Of a DNA stretch of 64,000 bases, positions 10,501-21,120 are shown in pieces. A model generated the notes under the pieces. The model was not told where the DNA came from, made no database searches, and was given only the letters and a program-made list of their open reading frames with translations. Every line of letters begins with the position of its first letter. The first letter of the stretch is position 1. The translations under genes were made by a program, and so were the position numbers. Source of the DNA: Strigamia acuminata (Eukaryota > Arthropoda > Chilopoda > Geophilomorpha > Linotaeniidae); the NCBI GenBank assembly GCA_949358305.1, contig OX442317.1, positions 12,962,186-13,026,185 of the forward strand, in the 5' to 3' direction.

Positions 10501-11016
10501 TAAGTTTTAGCAACATCCAAGCAATGATTTGGGAGAATAGACTTTTGATCTCATCACAGTTGACTTAGCACAAACATCACAAGACTAATGTCTCTGAATG
10601 TTTTGAAATAGTGTTTAAACCTTAGTAGAAAGCTTTAATGTAAGTTTTAGCAACATCCAAGAAATGATTTGGGAAAATAGACTTTTGATCTCATCACAGT
10701 TGACTTAGCACAAACACCACAAGACCAATGTCTCTAAATGTTCTGAAATAGTGTTTAAACCTTAGTAGACGGCTTCAATGTAAGTTTTAGCAACATCTAA
10801 GCAATGATTTGGGAGAATAGACTTTTGATCTCATCACAGTTGACTTAGCACAAACATCACAAGACCAATGTCTCTGAATGTTTTGAAATAGTGTTTAAAC
10901 CTTAGTAGAAAGCTTTAATGTAAGTTTTAGCAACATCCAAGCAATGATTTGGGAGAATAGACTTTTGATCTCATCACAGTTGACTTAGCACAAACATCAC
11001 AAGACCAATGTCTCTG
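4628..11016 (+). repeat. Satellite block 1 (about 45 monomers of 140-147 bp)
   Basis: Head-to-tail monomers in one orientation, phased here from AAGCAATG. The S form is 140 bp, with GGGAGAATAGAC and CTCATCACAG. The L form is 147 bp, with AAAGAATAAAC and CTCATTTGACATCACAG. L' (146 bp) lacks the G of CACAAGACC. The form is AT-rich and nearly free of CpG. It ends part-way through a monomer after CCAATGTCTCTG. One monomer near 9269 has lost 2 bp (GACTTAGC to GACAGC). No coding function is seen, since stops are frequent in all frames. A structural or centromeric/heterochromatic role is possible but cannot be read from the sequence. Confidence 0.97.
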
Positions 11017-11058
11017 TTGCGAGCACGCGCAACATGGATTTTTTGCTATCGCAATAGC
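11015..11058. repeat. Two hairpins at the right edge of satellite block 1
   Basis: TGTTGCG (11015-11021) pairs with CGCAACA (11028-11034), a 7-bp stem with a 6-nt loop. It is followed by GCTAT (11045-11049) and ATAGC (11054-11058) with a 4-nt loop. The first is the inverted counterpart of the palindrome at the left edge: TGCTCGCAACA on the left reappears as TGTTGCGAGCA here. Confidence 0.7.
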
Positions 11059-11577
11059 GGATTTGCTTGAATTGATCAATTATTTAAGTTTGTGTTTAGT
11101 TAATAGTGCAGCTTAAGTTTTGGCTAAATGTTAAATGAATTTCGTGTAGTTTGTGACGTGGGAGTTATGTTTTACCTGATTTAAGCTGTCTTTCTTAAGG
11201 TAATCTTGTATTTTTCCTTTGATTCTTTGGAGTTTTACTGCTTGGATTCGTCCAAAGAGTCGCTGCTGTTAGTTCCTAAGTTAGTTCATTTATTTGAAGC
11301 ACTTTGGCTTAATGTATTACGGTTTTGTGCCTTTTGTAATGATTTTATACTTGAAACTGTGTATTTTCTTGTATACGCTTTATCATTTTGTCACTAGAGG
11401 GACAATTCGCCTCTTGCGAGTGATTGTTGCCACTCGTTGCTCTAATTGTTGTAGGTTGCGCAGCAACTACACTGTGACTGTTATGTAGATTTCTAGGGTT
11501 AAGATATGTAATTTTCTCCTCTCTTTTCTGTGTACTTTTGATAGATATTAACTTTACATTAAATTCGGTTTGTTTAT

Positions 11578-12447
11578 GTGTTATTTGGCATATTAGTGGT
11601 GAGTTCTTCCAGACACTTATTAGGCCACTTTGCAGGGATTTCAAGCAGGATTTCTCCTGCAATGCATCATCTCTTTTGGAGCTCATCACAAGTTCTAGTA
11701 AGTAGGTTTATTTGTTATAAGCTTTTTCTGTTGTCTTCTAGAGTGCCACACGGCCACAAAGCATTGCTAGAAACATTTTTGGTGCCGTTTTGCTTGACCA
11801 GGATGCAAACCAGATGCGTAGTTGCCGTGAGTTCGAAAATGGCCGAAACGGGCGCCATTTTCAAGATCAACGATTGCATCAAGAGTTGCGTGGACTGTGT
11901 TACGTCCACCACGTCGTGTGCCACAAGCGCAGCAAGTGTGGCTGCCACACACATCGGGAATCGCCACAAAGAATGGCGATATTTGTTTCAGGAACATCCA
12001 GTAAGTCCAGTGCGAGTGCGTTGCATGGCGGAATGCAGATGCCTCAACGTTTTGAGCTGGGCAGTTCCGTGCGTCATCGGCGTCGTCAGCACAGCACGTG
12101 GTTTGGTGTCGTTAATAAAGCGGGACGCCATTGGTCTGATCGTCGATAGCAATCACATCGGGATCGTCGGTCAAGAGAGTTTTGCAAAGATTTTCCGAGT
12201 TTTCGTGTGCCCAGCTAGTTGTACAGAACGAGGCTGTGTCCACACAGACGTGCGCCGTCTCACAAGCGACGCGGTCAAGATTCCAGTCGAGTTGTTTCGT
12301 CTTCAGCAGAGCCAGTTTTCTCAGGCAGAATGGACGATCCAGCAAAGAGATTCGTGCCGTCAGCGCACACAGAATGGTCACCGAGTTTGGAAGAGTCACT
12401 CTTCAAGCGTCAGTCGACCGCCAGTTAAACACAACGCAATGTACTAG
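11578..12447 (+). CDS. Candidate ORF / exon of unknown function
   Basis: The frame is open for 289 codons, and an internal ATG at 11839 in good context (AAAATGGCC) would give 203 residues. The segment from about 11745 to 12440 is clearly richer in G+C than the DNA on either side. A strong splice-acceptor-like sequence (pyrimidine tract ending CTTCTAG at 11741) and a consensus donor GTAAGT at 12001 could bound an exon of 259 bp, 11742-12000, so the full ORF may not be one exon. The product is Cys/Ser/Val-rich in its first half (SCVDCVTSTTSC near residues 102-113) and matches no family I know. Other frames are also open for 69-140 codons here, and one (MDDPAKRFVPSAHTEWSPS, starting near 12330) looks equally protein-like, so the correct frame is uncertain. 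This could also be a pseudogene or a non-coding transcript. Confidence 0.25.
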   Translation: MLFGILVVSSSRHLLGHFAGISSRISPAMHHLFWSSSQVLVSRFICYKLFLLSSRVPHGHKALLETFLVPFCLTRMQTRCVVAVSSKMAETGAIFKINDCIKSCVDCVTSTTSCATSAASVAATHIGNRHKEWRYLFQEHPVSPVRVRCMAECRCLNVLSWAVPCVIGVVSTARGLVSLIKRDAIGLIVDSNHIGIVGQESFAKIFRVFVCPASCTERGCVHTDVRRLTSDAVKIPVELFRLQQSQFSQAEWTIQQRDSCRQRTQNGHRVWKSHSSSVSRPPVKHNAMY

Positions 12448-12810
12448 AGTCGGCAATGAAGATTTTGTTTTTTTTGTCGATTATATTTTCTCGTTTTCAT
12501 CAAATGTTAATTTTAAGGTTTTTGGGGGATATTCTGGTTGTTTTGGGAGTTTTGGGGCGTTAGTTCTGTTTCATGCTTCTGCATACGTCGTTGTGCAAGT
12601 GTAGCTAGTTTCCACGCCTATTTGCGCCTTGTTTGGAGTCCCCTTAAACTCTAAACTTCTGTTTTTGTCCTCCTCGAATGCGTTTTCTAGTATTAATGTC
12701 ATGAGTTTCTTGTTAAAGATACTAAAGAGTAGCTTATATGAATTTATTGGCTTTTTTGTCGGAAATTAATTAGGGAGTTCCTGTCTTTAATTGTCTACAG
12801 TTAGACCTGC
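12448..12810. other. AT-rich tail after the candidate ORF, no gene seen
   Basis: T-rich sequence without a supported ORF or repeat. It could be a 3' untranslated region or intron of a transcript covering the preceding GC-rich segment. It ends at the assembly gap. Confidence 0.4.
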
Positions 12811-13010
12811 NNNNNNNNNNNNNNNNNNNNNNNNNNNNNNNNNNNNNNNNNNNNNNNNNNNNNNNNNNNNNNNNNNNNNNNNNNNNNNNNNNNNNNNNNN
12901 NNNNNNNNNNNNNNNNNNNNNNNNNNNNNNNNNNNNNNNNNNNNNNNNNNNNNNNNNNNNNNNNNNNNNNNNNNNNNNNNNNNNNNNNNNNNNNNNNNNN
13001 NNNNNNNNNN
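12811..13010. other. Assembly gap (200 N)
   Basis: Exactly 200 Ns. The round number suggests a placeholder of unknown real length. The right flank starts at the outermost part of a 551-bp palindromic unit (CGTTCGTATACGAGG), so more such units are likely hidden in the gap. Confidence 0.98.
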
Positions 13011-13470
13011 CGTTCGTATACGAGGTGTATACACGTCGTATACGACTTGTATACGACTTGTAAACGATTCGTTTACGATTACGATCAAAATACGAGCTCG
13101 TATACAACGCGTATACGAGCGAGTGGAAATCATCGACCATCTCGAATACGACTCGAATTCGATTAGTATTCGATTCGAATACGATTCGAATTCGATTCGA
13201 ATACGAATACGATCAAAATACGAACTCGTAACAACTCGAATACGAGATAGTCGATGACCCGTTCCCGGACTTTGACTCGTACGACTCGTATTCGAGATGT
13301 ATTCGAGATGTATTCGAATCGTATTCGAGTCGCATTCGAGATGGTCGATGATTTCCACTCGCTCGTATACGCGTTGTATACGAGCTCGTATTTTGATCGT
13401 AATCGTAAACGAATCGTTTACAAGTCGTATACAAGTCGTATACGACGTGTATACACCTCGTATACGAACG
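13011..13470. repeat. Long inverted repeat inside unit 1
   Basis: The segment is symmetric about position 13240.5. The arms 13011-13140 and 13341-13470 are reverse complements with no mismatch noticed by eye. Similarity continues inward with a few mismatches from 13141 (for example CTCGAATACG versus CTCGAATGCG). Single strands could fold into a hairpin of at least 130 bp. Confidence 0.85.
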
Positions 13471-13553
13471 AAGTTTGGAAAATCCACCGGACACTTACTA
13501 CGACATGAAAACACATAGTAGTCACATACGTCTTATTTGGAAATTGTGTTTTC

Positions 13554-14029
13554 ACAAACTTCGTTCGTATACGAGGTGTATACACGTCGTATACGACTTG
13601 TATACGACTTGTAAACGATTCGTTTACGATTACGATCAAAATACGAGCTCGTATACAACGCGTATACGAGCGAGTGGAAATCATCGACCATCTCGAATAC
13701 GACTCGAATTCGATTAGTATTCGATTCGAATACGATTCGAATTCGATTCGAATACGAATACGATCAAAATACGAACTCGTAACAACTCGAATACGAGATA
13801 GTCGATGACCCGTTCCCGGACTTTGACTCGTACGACTCGTATTCGAGATGTATTCGAGATGTATTCGAATCGTATTCGAGTCGCATTCGAGATGGTCGAT
13901 GATTTCCACTCGCTCGTATACGCGTTGTATACGAGCTCGTATTTTGATCGTAATCGTAAACGAATCGTTTACAAGTCGTATACAAGTCGTATACGACGTG
14001 TATACACCTCGTATACGAACGAAGTTTGG
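13554..14029. repeat. Long inverted repeat inside unit 2
   Basis: The same structure is centred on 13791.5, with arms 13562-13691 and 13892-14021. The symmetry extends outward a few bases into AAGTTTG / CAAACTT. The linker between units (about 13471-13561) has its own smaller inverted pair, GAAAACAC and GTGTTTTC. Confidence 0.85.
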
Positions 14030-14345
14030 AAAATCCACCGGACACTTACTACGACATGAAAACACATAGTAGTCACATACGTCTTATTTGGAAATTGTGT
14101 TTTCACAAACTTCGTTCGTATACGAGGTGTATACACGTCGTATACGACTTGTATACGACTTGTAAACGATTCGTTTACGATTACGATCAAAATACGAGCT
14201 CGTATACAACGCGTATACGAGCGAGTGGAAATCATCGACCATCTCGAATACGACTCGAATTCGATTCGTATTCGATTCGAATACGATTCGAATTCGATTC
14301 GAATACGAATACGATCAAAATACGAACTCGTAACAACTCGAATAC

Positions 14346-14404
14346 AAATCAAAGTCCGGGAAACAAAAATCGACCATCTCGTATACGATTCGAAAGCGAA
14401 TCGA
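14346..14404. repeat. Junction segment with inverted pieces of the 551-bp unit
   Basis: CAAAGTCCGGGA at 14350-14361 is the reverse complement of TCCCGGACTTTG in the central spacer of unit 1 (13263-13274). It is followed by a relative of the ATCGACCATCTCG motif. This looks like a rearranged fold-back of the unit before the next repeat begins. Confidence 0.6.
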
Positions 14405-15038
14405 ATACGATTTCGCGTTGAAGAAGGGCAAAATTCGCATTCGACTCGAAAACGAGTCGAATACGAATTCGCATTCGACTCGAAAACGAGTCGAATACGA
14501 TTTCGCGTTGAAGAAGGGCAAAATTCGCATTCGACTCGAAAACGAGTCGAATACGATTTCGCGTTGAAGAAGGGCAAAACTCGCATTCGACTCGAAAACG
14601 AGTCGAATACGATTTCGCGTTGAGAAAGGGCAAAATTCGCATTCGACTCGAAAACGAGTCGAATACGATTTCGCGTTGAAGAAGGGCAAAACTCGCATTC
14701 GACTCGAAAACGAGTCGAATACGATTTCGCATTCGACTCGAAAACGAGTCGAATACGATTTCGCGTCGAAGAAGGGCAAAATTCGCATTCGACTCGAAAA
14801 CGAGTCGAATACGATTTCGCGTTGAAGAAGGGCAAAACTCGCATTCGACTCGAAAACGAGTCGAATACGATTTCGCGTTGAGAAAGGGCAAAATTCGCAT
14901 TCGACTCGAAAACGAGTCGAATACGATTTCGCGTTGAAGAAGGGCAAAACTCGCATTCGACTCGAAAACGAGTCGAATACGATTTCGCGTCAAAGAAGGG
15001 CAAAATTTGCATTCGACTCGAAAACGAGTCGAATACGA
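14405..15038. repeat. 56-bp minisatellite of twelve hairpins
   Basis: Each unit holds ATTCGACTCG, a loop of AAAA, then CGAGTCGAAT, a perfect 10-bp stem. The first is at 14439-14462 and the last at 15011-15034. Units also carry TTTCGCGTTGAAGAAGGGC, with variants GAGAAAGGG and GTCGAAGAAGG. The normal period is 56 bp, but two hairpins are joined at 34 bp, without the spacer, near 14462 and 14720. Minus-strand translations give a repeating FDSFSSRM-type pattern in several frames, which reflects the repeat only. Confidence 0.92.
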
Positions 15039-15398
15039 GATCATTTTTTGATCTGGGTCGTGAATGCGTCCGTATGTCACGCGAACGCGTGTTGGAGTCG
15101 ATTCCGAGTTCGTATTCCATCTTGAACGCGCATTGGAGACGTAAACCAGTTTATTTTACCCACTCTCGCTCGATCCCGCTTCATCGCTCCTTGTCGCTCC
15201 TGTGAAAAAAAATACATGAGAATGTGCAGAAATGAACCTTCCAATACTCACATGAAAATTGACAACCTTGACACAAAACAGTCTATTGACACTCCCAACA
15301 CCACCCCGGACGTTTTCCGGAAGAGTTTGGTCCACCCGGAATCCCCAGAATAGTCGCCCCCGAAATGCGGATTTCGCGGAAGCCAATCCGCGGAAAGG
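15039..15398. other. Right end of the interruption, with short hairpins
   Basis: No gene is seen; the 76-codon minus-strand frame 15156-15386 has no features. AGATCA (15038-15043) and TGATCT (15049-15054) form a small hairpin directly after the minisatellite. GCGGATT (15367-15373) and AATCCGC (15385-15391) form a 7-bp stem with an 11-nt loop, eight bases before the satellite resumes. Confidence 0.6.
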
Positions 15399-16009
15399 TT
15401 AAACCTTAGTAGAAGGCTTCAATGTTAGTTTTAGCAACATCCAAGCAATAATTTGAAAGAATAAACTTTTGATCTCATTTGACATCACAGTTGACTTAGC
15501 ACAAACATCACAAGACCAATGTCTCTGAATGTTCTGAAATAGTGTTTAAACTTTAGTAGAAGGCTTCAATGTAAGTTTTAGCAACATCCAAGCAATGATT
15601 TGGAAGAATAAACTTTTGATCTCATTTGACATCACAGTTGACTTAGCACAAACACCACAAGACCAATGTCTCTGAATGTTCTGAAATAGTGCTTAAACTT
15701 TAGTAGAAGGCTTCAATGTAAGTTTTAGCAACATCCAAGCAATGATTTGGGAGAATAGACTTTTGTTCTCATCACAGTTGACTTAGCACAAACACCACAA
15801 AACCAATGTCTCTGAATGTTCTGAAATAGTGTTTAAACCTTAGTAGAAGGCTTCAATGTAAGTTTTAGCAACATCCAAGCAATGATTTGGGAGAATAGAC
15901 TTTTGATCTCATCACAGTTGACTTAGCACAAACATCACAAGACCAATGTCTCTGAATGTTCTGAAATAGTGTTTAAACCTTAGTAGAAAGCTTTAATGTA
16001 AGTTTTAGC

Positions 16010-19000
16010 AACATCCAAGCAATGATTTGAAAGAATAAACTTTTGATCTCATTTGACATCACAGTTGACTTAGCACAAACATCACAAGACCAATGTCTCT
16101 GAATGTTCTGAAATAGTGTTTAAACCTTAGTAGAAGGCTTCAATGTAAGTTTTAGCAACATCCAAGCAATGATTTGGAAGAATAAACTTTTGATCCCATT
16201 TGACATCACAGTTGACTTAGCACAAACATCACAAGACCAATGTTTCTGAATGTTCTGAAATAGTGTTTAAACCTTAGTAGAAAGCTTCAATGTAAGTTTT
16301 AGCAACATCCAAGCAATAATTTGAAAGAATAAACTTTTGATCTCATTTGACGTCACAGTTGACTTAGCACAAACACCACAAGACCAATGTCTCTGAATGT
16401 TTAGAAATAGTGTTTAAACCTTAGTAGAAGGCTTCAATGTAAGTGTTAGCAACATCCAAGCAATAATTTGAAAGAATAAACTTTTGATCTCATTTGACAT
16501 CACAGTTGACTTAGCACAAACACCACAAACCAATGTCTCTGAATGTTTTGAAATAGTGTTTAAACCTTAGTAGAAAGCTTTAATGTAAGTTTTAGCAACA
16601 TCCAAGCAATGATTTGGGAGAATAGACTTTTGATCTCATCACAGTTGACTTAGCACAAACACCACAAGACCAATGTCTCTGAATGTTCTGAAATAGTGTT
16701 TAAACCTTAGTAGAAAGCTTTAATGTAAGTTTTAGCAACATCCAAGAAATGATTTGGGAAAATAGACTTTTGATCTCATCACAGTTGACTTAGCACAAAC
16801 ACCACAAGACCAATGTCTCTGAATGTTCTGAAATAGTGTTTAAACCTTAGTAGAAGGCTTCAATGTTAGTTTTAGCAACATCCAAGCAATAATTTGAAAG
16901 AATAAACTTTTGATCTCATTTGACATCACAGTTGACTTAGCACAAACACCACAAGACCAATGTCTCTGAATGTTCAGAAATAGTGTTTAAACCTTAGTAG
17001 AAGGCTTCAATGTAAGTTTTAGCAACATCCAAGCAATGATTTGGGAGAATAGACTTTTGATCTCATCACAGTTGACTTAGCACAAACACCACAAGACCAA
17101 TGTCTCTAAATGTTCTGAAATAGTGTTTAAACCTTAGTAGACGGCTTCAATGTAAGTTTTAGCAACATCCAAGCAATGATTTGGGAGAATAGACTTTTGA
17201 TCTCATCACAGTTGACTTAGCACAAACATTACAAGACCAATGTCTCTGAATGTTCTGAAATAGTGTTTAAACCTTAGTAGAAGGCTTCAATGTAAGTTTT
17301 AGCAACATCCAAGCAATGATTTGGAAGAATAAACTTTTGATCTCATTTGACATCACAGTTGACTTAGCACAAACATCACAAGACCAATGTCTCTGAATGT
17401 TCTGAAATAGTGTTTAAACCTTAGTAGAAGGCTTCAATGTAAGTTTTAGCAACATCCAAGCAATGATTTGGAAGAATAAACTTTTGATCCCATTTGACAT
17501 CACAGTTGACTTAGCACAAACATCACAAGACCAATGTTTCTGAATGTTCTGAAATAGTGTTTAAACCTTAGTAGAAAGCTTCAATGTAAGTTTTAGCAAC
17601 ATCCAAGAAATGATTTGGGAAAATAGACTTTTGATCTCATCACAGTTGACTTAGCACAAACACCACAAGACCAATGTCTCTAAATGTTCTGAAATAGTGT
17701 TTAAACCTTAGTAGACGGCTTCAATGTAAGTTTTAGCAACATCCAAGCAATGATTTGGGAGAATAGACTTTTGATCTCATCACAGTTGACTTAGCACAAA
17801 CACCACAAGACCAATGTCTCTGAATGTTCTGAAATAGTGTTTAAACCTTAGTAGAAGGCTTCAATGTTAGTTTTAGCAACATCCAAGCAATAATTTGAAA
17901 GAATAAACTTTTGATCTCATTTGACATCACAGTTGACTTAGCACAAACACCACAAGACCAATGTCTCTGAATGTTCAGAAATAGTGTTTAAACCTTAGTA
18001 GAAGGCTTCAATGTAAGTTTTAGCAACATCCAAGCAATGATTTGGGAGAATAGACTTTTGATCTCATCACAGTTGACTTAGCACAAACACCACAAGACCA
18101 ATGTCTCTAAATGTTCTGAAATAGTGTTTAAACCTTAGTAGACGGCTTCAATGTAAGTTTTAGCAACATCCAAGCAATGATTTGGGAGAATAGACTTTTG
18201 ATCTCATCACAGTTGACTTAGCACAAACATTACAAGACCAATGTCTCTGAATGTTCTGAAATAGTGTTTAAACCTTAGTAGAAGGCTTCAATGTAAGTTT
18301 TAGCAACATCCAAGCAATGATTTGGAAGAATAAACTTTTGATCTCATTTGACATCACAGTTGACTTAGCACAAACATCACAAGACCAATGTCTCTGAATG
18401 TTCTGAAATAGTGTTTAAACCTTAGTAGAAGGCTTCAATGTAAGTTTTAGCAACATCCAAGCAATGATTTGGAAGAATAAACTTTTGATCCCATTTGACA
18501 TCACAGTTGACTTAGCACAAACATCACAAGACCAATGTCTCTGAATGTTCTGAAATAGTGTTTAAACCTTAGTAGAAGGCTTCAATGTAAGTTTTAGCAA
18601 CATCCAAGCAATGATTTGAAAGAATAAACTTTTGATCTCATTTGACATCACAGTTGACTTAGCACAAACATCACAAGACCAATGTCTCTGAATGTTCTGA
18701 AATAGTGTTTAAACCTTAGTAGAAGGCTTCAATGTAAGTTTTAGCAACATCCAAGCAATGATTTGGAAGAATAAACTTTTGATCCCATTTGACATCACAG
18801 TTGACTTAGCACAAACATCACAAGACCAATGTTTCTGAATGTTCTGAAATAGTGTTTAAACCTTAGTAGAAAGCTTCAATGTAAGTTTTAGCAACATCCA
18901 AGCAATAATTTGAAAGAATAAACTTTTGATCTCATTTGATGTCACAGTTGACTTAGCACAAACACCACAAGACCAATGTCTCTGAATGTTTAGAAATAGT

Positions 19001-21120
19001 GTTTAAACCTTAGTAGAAGGCTTCAATGTAAGTGTTAGCAACATCCAAGCAATAATTTGAAAGAATAAACTTTTGATCTCATTTGACATCACAGTTGACT
19101 TAGCACAAACACCACAAACCAATGTCTCTGAATGTTTTGAAATAGTGTTTAAACCTTAGTAGAAAGCTTTAATGTAAGTTTTAGCAACATCCAAGCAATG
19201 ATTTGGGAGAATAGACTTTTGATCTCATCACAGTTGACTTAGCACAAACACCACAAGACCAATGTCTCTGAATGTTCTGAAATAGTGTTTAAACCTTAGT
19301 AGAAAGCTTTAATGTAAGTTTTAGCAACATCCAAGAAATGATTTGGGAAAATAGACTTTTGATCTCATCACAGTTGACTTAGCACAAACACCACAAGACC
19401 AATGTCTCTGAATGTTCTGAAATAGTGTTTAAACCTTAGTAGAAGGCTTCAATGTTAGTTTTAGCAACATCCAAGCAATAATTTGAAAGAATAAACTTTT
19501 GATCTCATTTGACATCACAGTTGACTTAGCACAAACACCACAAGACCAATGTCTCTGAATGTTCAGAAATAGTGTTTAAACCTTAGTAGAAGGCTTCAAT
19601 GTAAGTTTTAGCAACATCCAAGCAATGATTTGGGAGAATAGACTTTTGATCTCATCACAGTTGACTTAGCACAAACACCACAAGACCAATGTCTCTAAAT
19701 GTTCTGAAATAGTGTTTAAACCTTAGTAGACGGCTTCAATGTAAGTTTTAGCAACATCCAAGCAATGATTTGGGAGAATAGACTTTTGATCTCATCACAG
19801 TTGACTTAGCACAAACATTACAAGACCAATGTCTCTGAATGTTCTGAAATAGTGTTTAAACCTTAGTAGAAGGCTTCAATGTAAGTTTTAGCAACATCCA
19901 AGCAATGATTTGGAAGAATAAACTTTTGATCTCATTTGACATCACAGTTGACTTAGCACAAACATCACAAGACCAATGTCTCTGAATGTTCTGAAATAGT
20001 GTTTAAACCTTAGTAGAAGGCTTCAATGTAAGTTTTAGCAACATCCAAGCAATGATTTGGAAGAATAAACTTTTGATCCCATTTGACATCACAGTTGACT
20101 TAGCACAAACATCACAAGACCAATGTTTCTGAATGTTCTGAAATAGTGTTTAAACCTTAGTAGAAAGCTTCAATGTAAGTTTTAGCAACATCCAAGAAAT
20201 GATTTGGGAAAATAGACTTTTGATCTCATCACAGTTGACTTAGCACAAACACCACAAGACCAATGTCTCTAAATGTTCTGAAATAGTGTTTAAACCTTAG
20301 TAGACGGCTTCAATGTAAGTTTTAGCAACATCCAAGCAATGATTTGGGAGAATAGACTTTTGATCTCATCACAGTTGACTTAGCACAAACACCACAAGAC
20401 CAATGTCTCTGAATGTTCTGAAATAGTGTTTAAACCTTAGTAGAAGGCTTCAATGTTAGTTTTAGCAACATCCAAGCAATAATTTGAAAGAATAAACTTT
20501 TGATCTCATTTGACATCACAGTTGACTTAGCACAAACACCACAAGACCAATGTCTCTGAATGTTCAGAAATAGTGTTTAAACCTTAGTAGAAGGCTTCAA
20601 TGTAAGTTTTAGCAACATCCAAGCAATGATTTGGGAGAATAGACTTTTGATCTCATCACAGTTGACTTAGCACAAACACCACAAGACCAATGTCTCTAAA
20701 TGTTCTGAAATAGTGTTTAAACCTTAGTAGACGGCTTCAATGTAAGTTTTAGCAACATCCAAGCAATGATTTGGGAGAATAGACTTTTGATCTCATCACA
20801 GTTGACTTAGCACAAACATTACAAGACCAATGTCTCTGAATGTTCTGAAATAGTGTTTAAACCTTAGTAGAAGGCTTCAATGTAAGTTTTAGCAACATCC
20901 AAGCAATGATTTGGAAGAATAAACTTTTGATCTCATTTGACATCACAGTTGACTTAGCACAAACATCACAAGACCAATGTCTCTGAATGTTCTGAAATAG
21001 TGTTTAAACCTTAGTAGAAGGCTTCAATGTAAGTTTTAGCAACATCCAAGCAATGATTTGGAAGAATAAACTTTTGATCCCATTTGACATCACAGTTGAC
21101 TTAGCACAAACATCACAAGA
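16010..21120 (+). repeat. 2589-bp tandem duplication (18 monomers) within the satellite
   Basis: The variant TAGACGG occurs at 17138, 17712 and 18139 and again at 19727, 20301 and 20728, always 2589 bp later. GAATGTTTTG also repeats at this offset (16541, 19130). Similarity covers about 16.0-18.5 kb against 18.6-21.1 kb. Eighteen monomers with nine L and one L' sum to 2589 bp. Confidence 0.8.

Larger units (their letters stand above)
13011..14345. repeat. 551-bp tandem repeat, about 2.4 copies, CpG-rich and internally palindromic
   Basis: Units start with CGTTCGTATACGAGG at 13011, 13562 and 14113, 551 bp apart. The first two are almost identical. The third stops at 14345, at the symmetry centre of the unit. 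The sequence is built from overlapping short palindromic words such as CGTATACG, TCGAATTCGA and TCGTTTACGA, giving a CpG every few bases. Several frames on both strands stay open as a consequence. Translations are Arg/Ser/Tyr/Ile-rich and show no protein features. Confidence 0.92.
11017..15398. mobile_element. 4.4-kb non-satellite interruption of the array (possible insertion)
   Basis: The left satellite stops after CCAATGTCTCTG at 11016 and resumes at TTAAACC at 15399. Relative to the monomer only 18 bp (from AATGTTCTG to ATAGTGT) are missing, and orientation is unchanged, so one insertion or replacement event explains it simply. The content is a low-GC 5' part, a GC-richer candidate exon, a sequence gap, CpG-rich palindromic units, a hairpin minisatellite, and a final hairpin at 15367-15391. 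No target-site duplication, transposase or reverse transcriptase was found, so the mobile-element label is a hypothesis. The gap means its true length is unknown. Confidence 0.4.

Noticed and set aside
11345-12399. Several minus-strand ORFs of 76-114 codons
   Set aside because: They overlap each other and the plus-strand exon-like segment and show no motif.
13969-15120. 383-codon minus-strand ORF and overlapping 213- and 243-codon ORFs
   Set aside because: They are translations of the palindromic and hairpin repeats, which lack stops in several frames on both strands; the products are pure low-complexity repeats.
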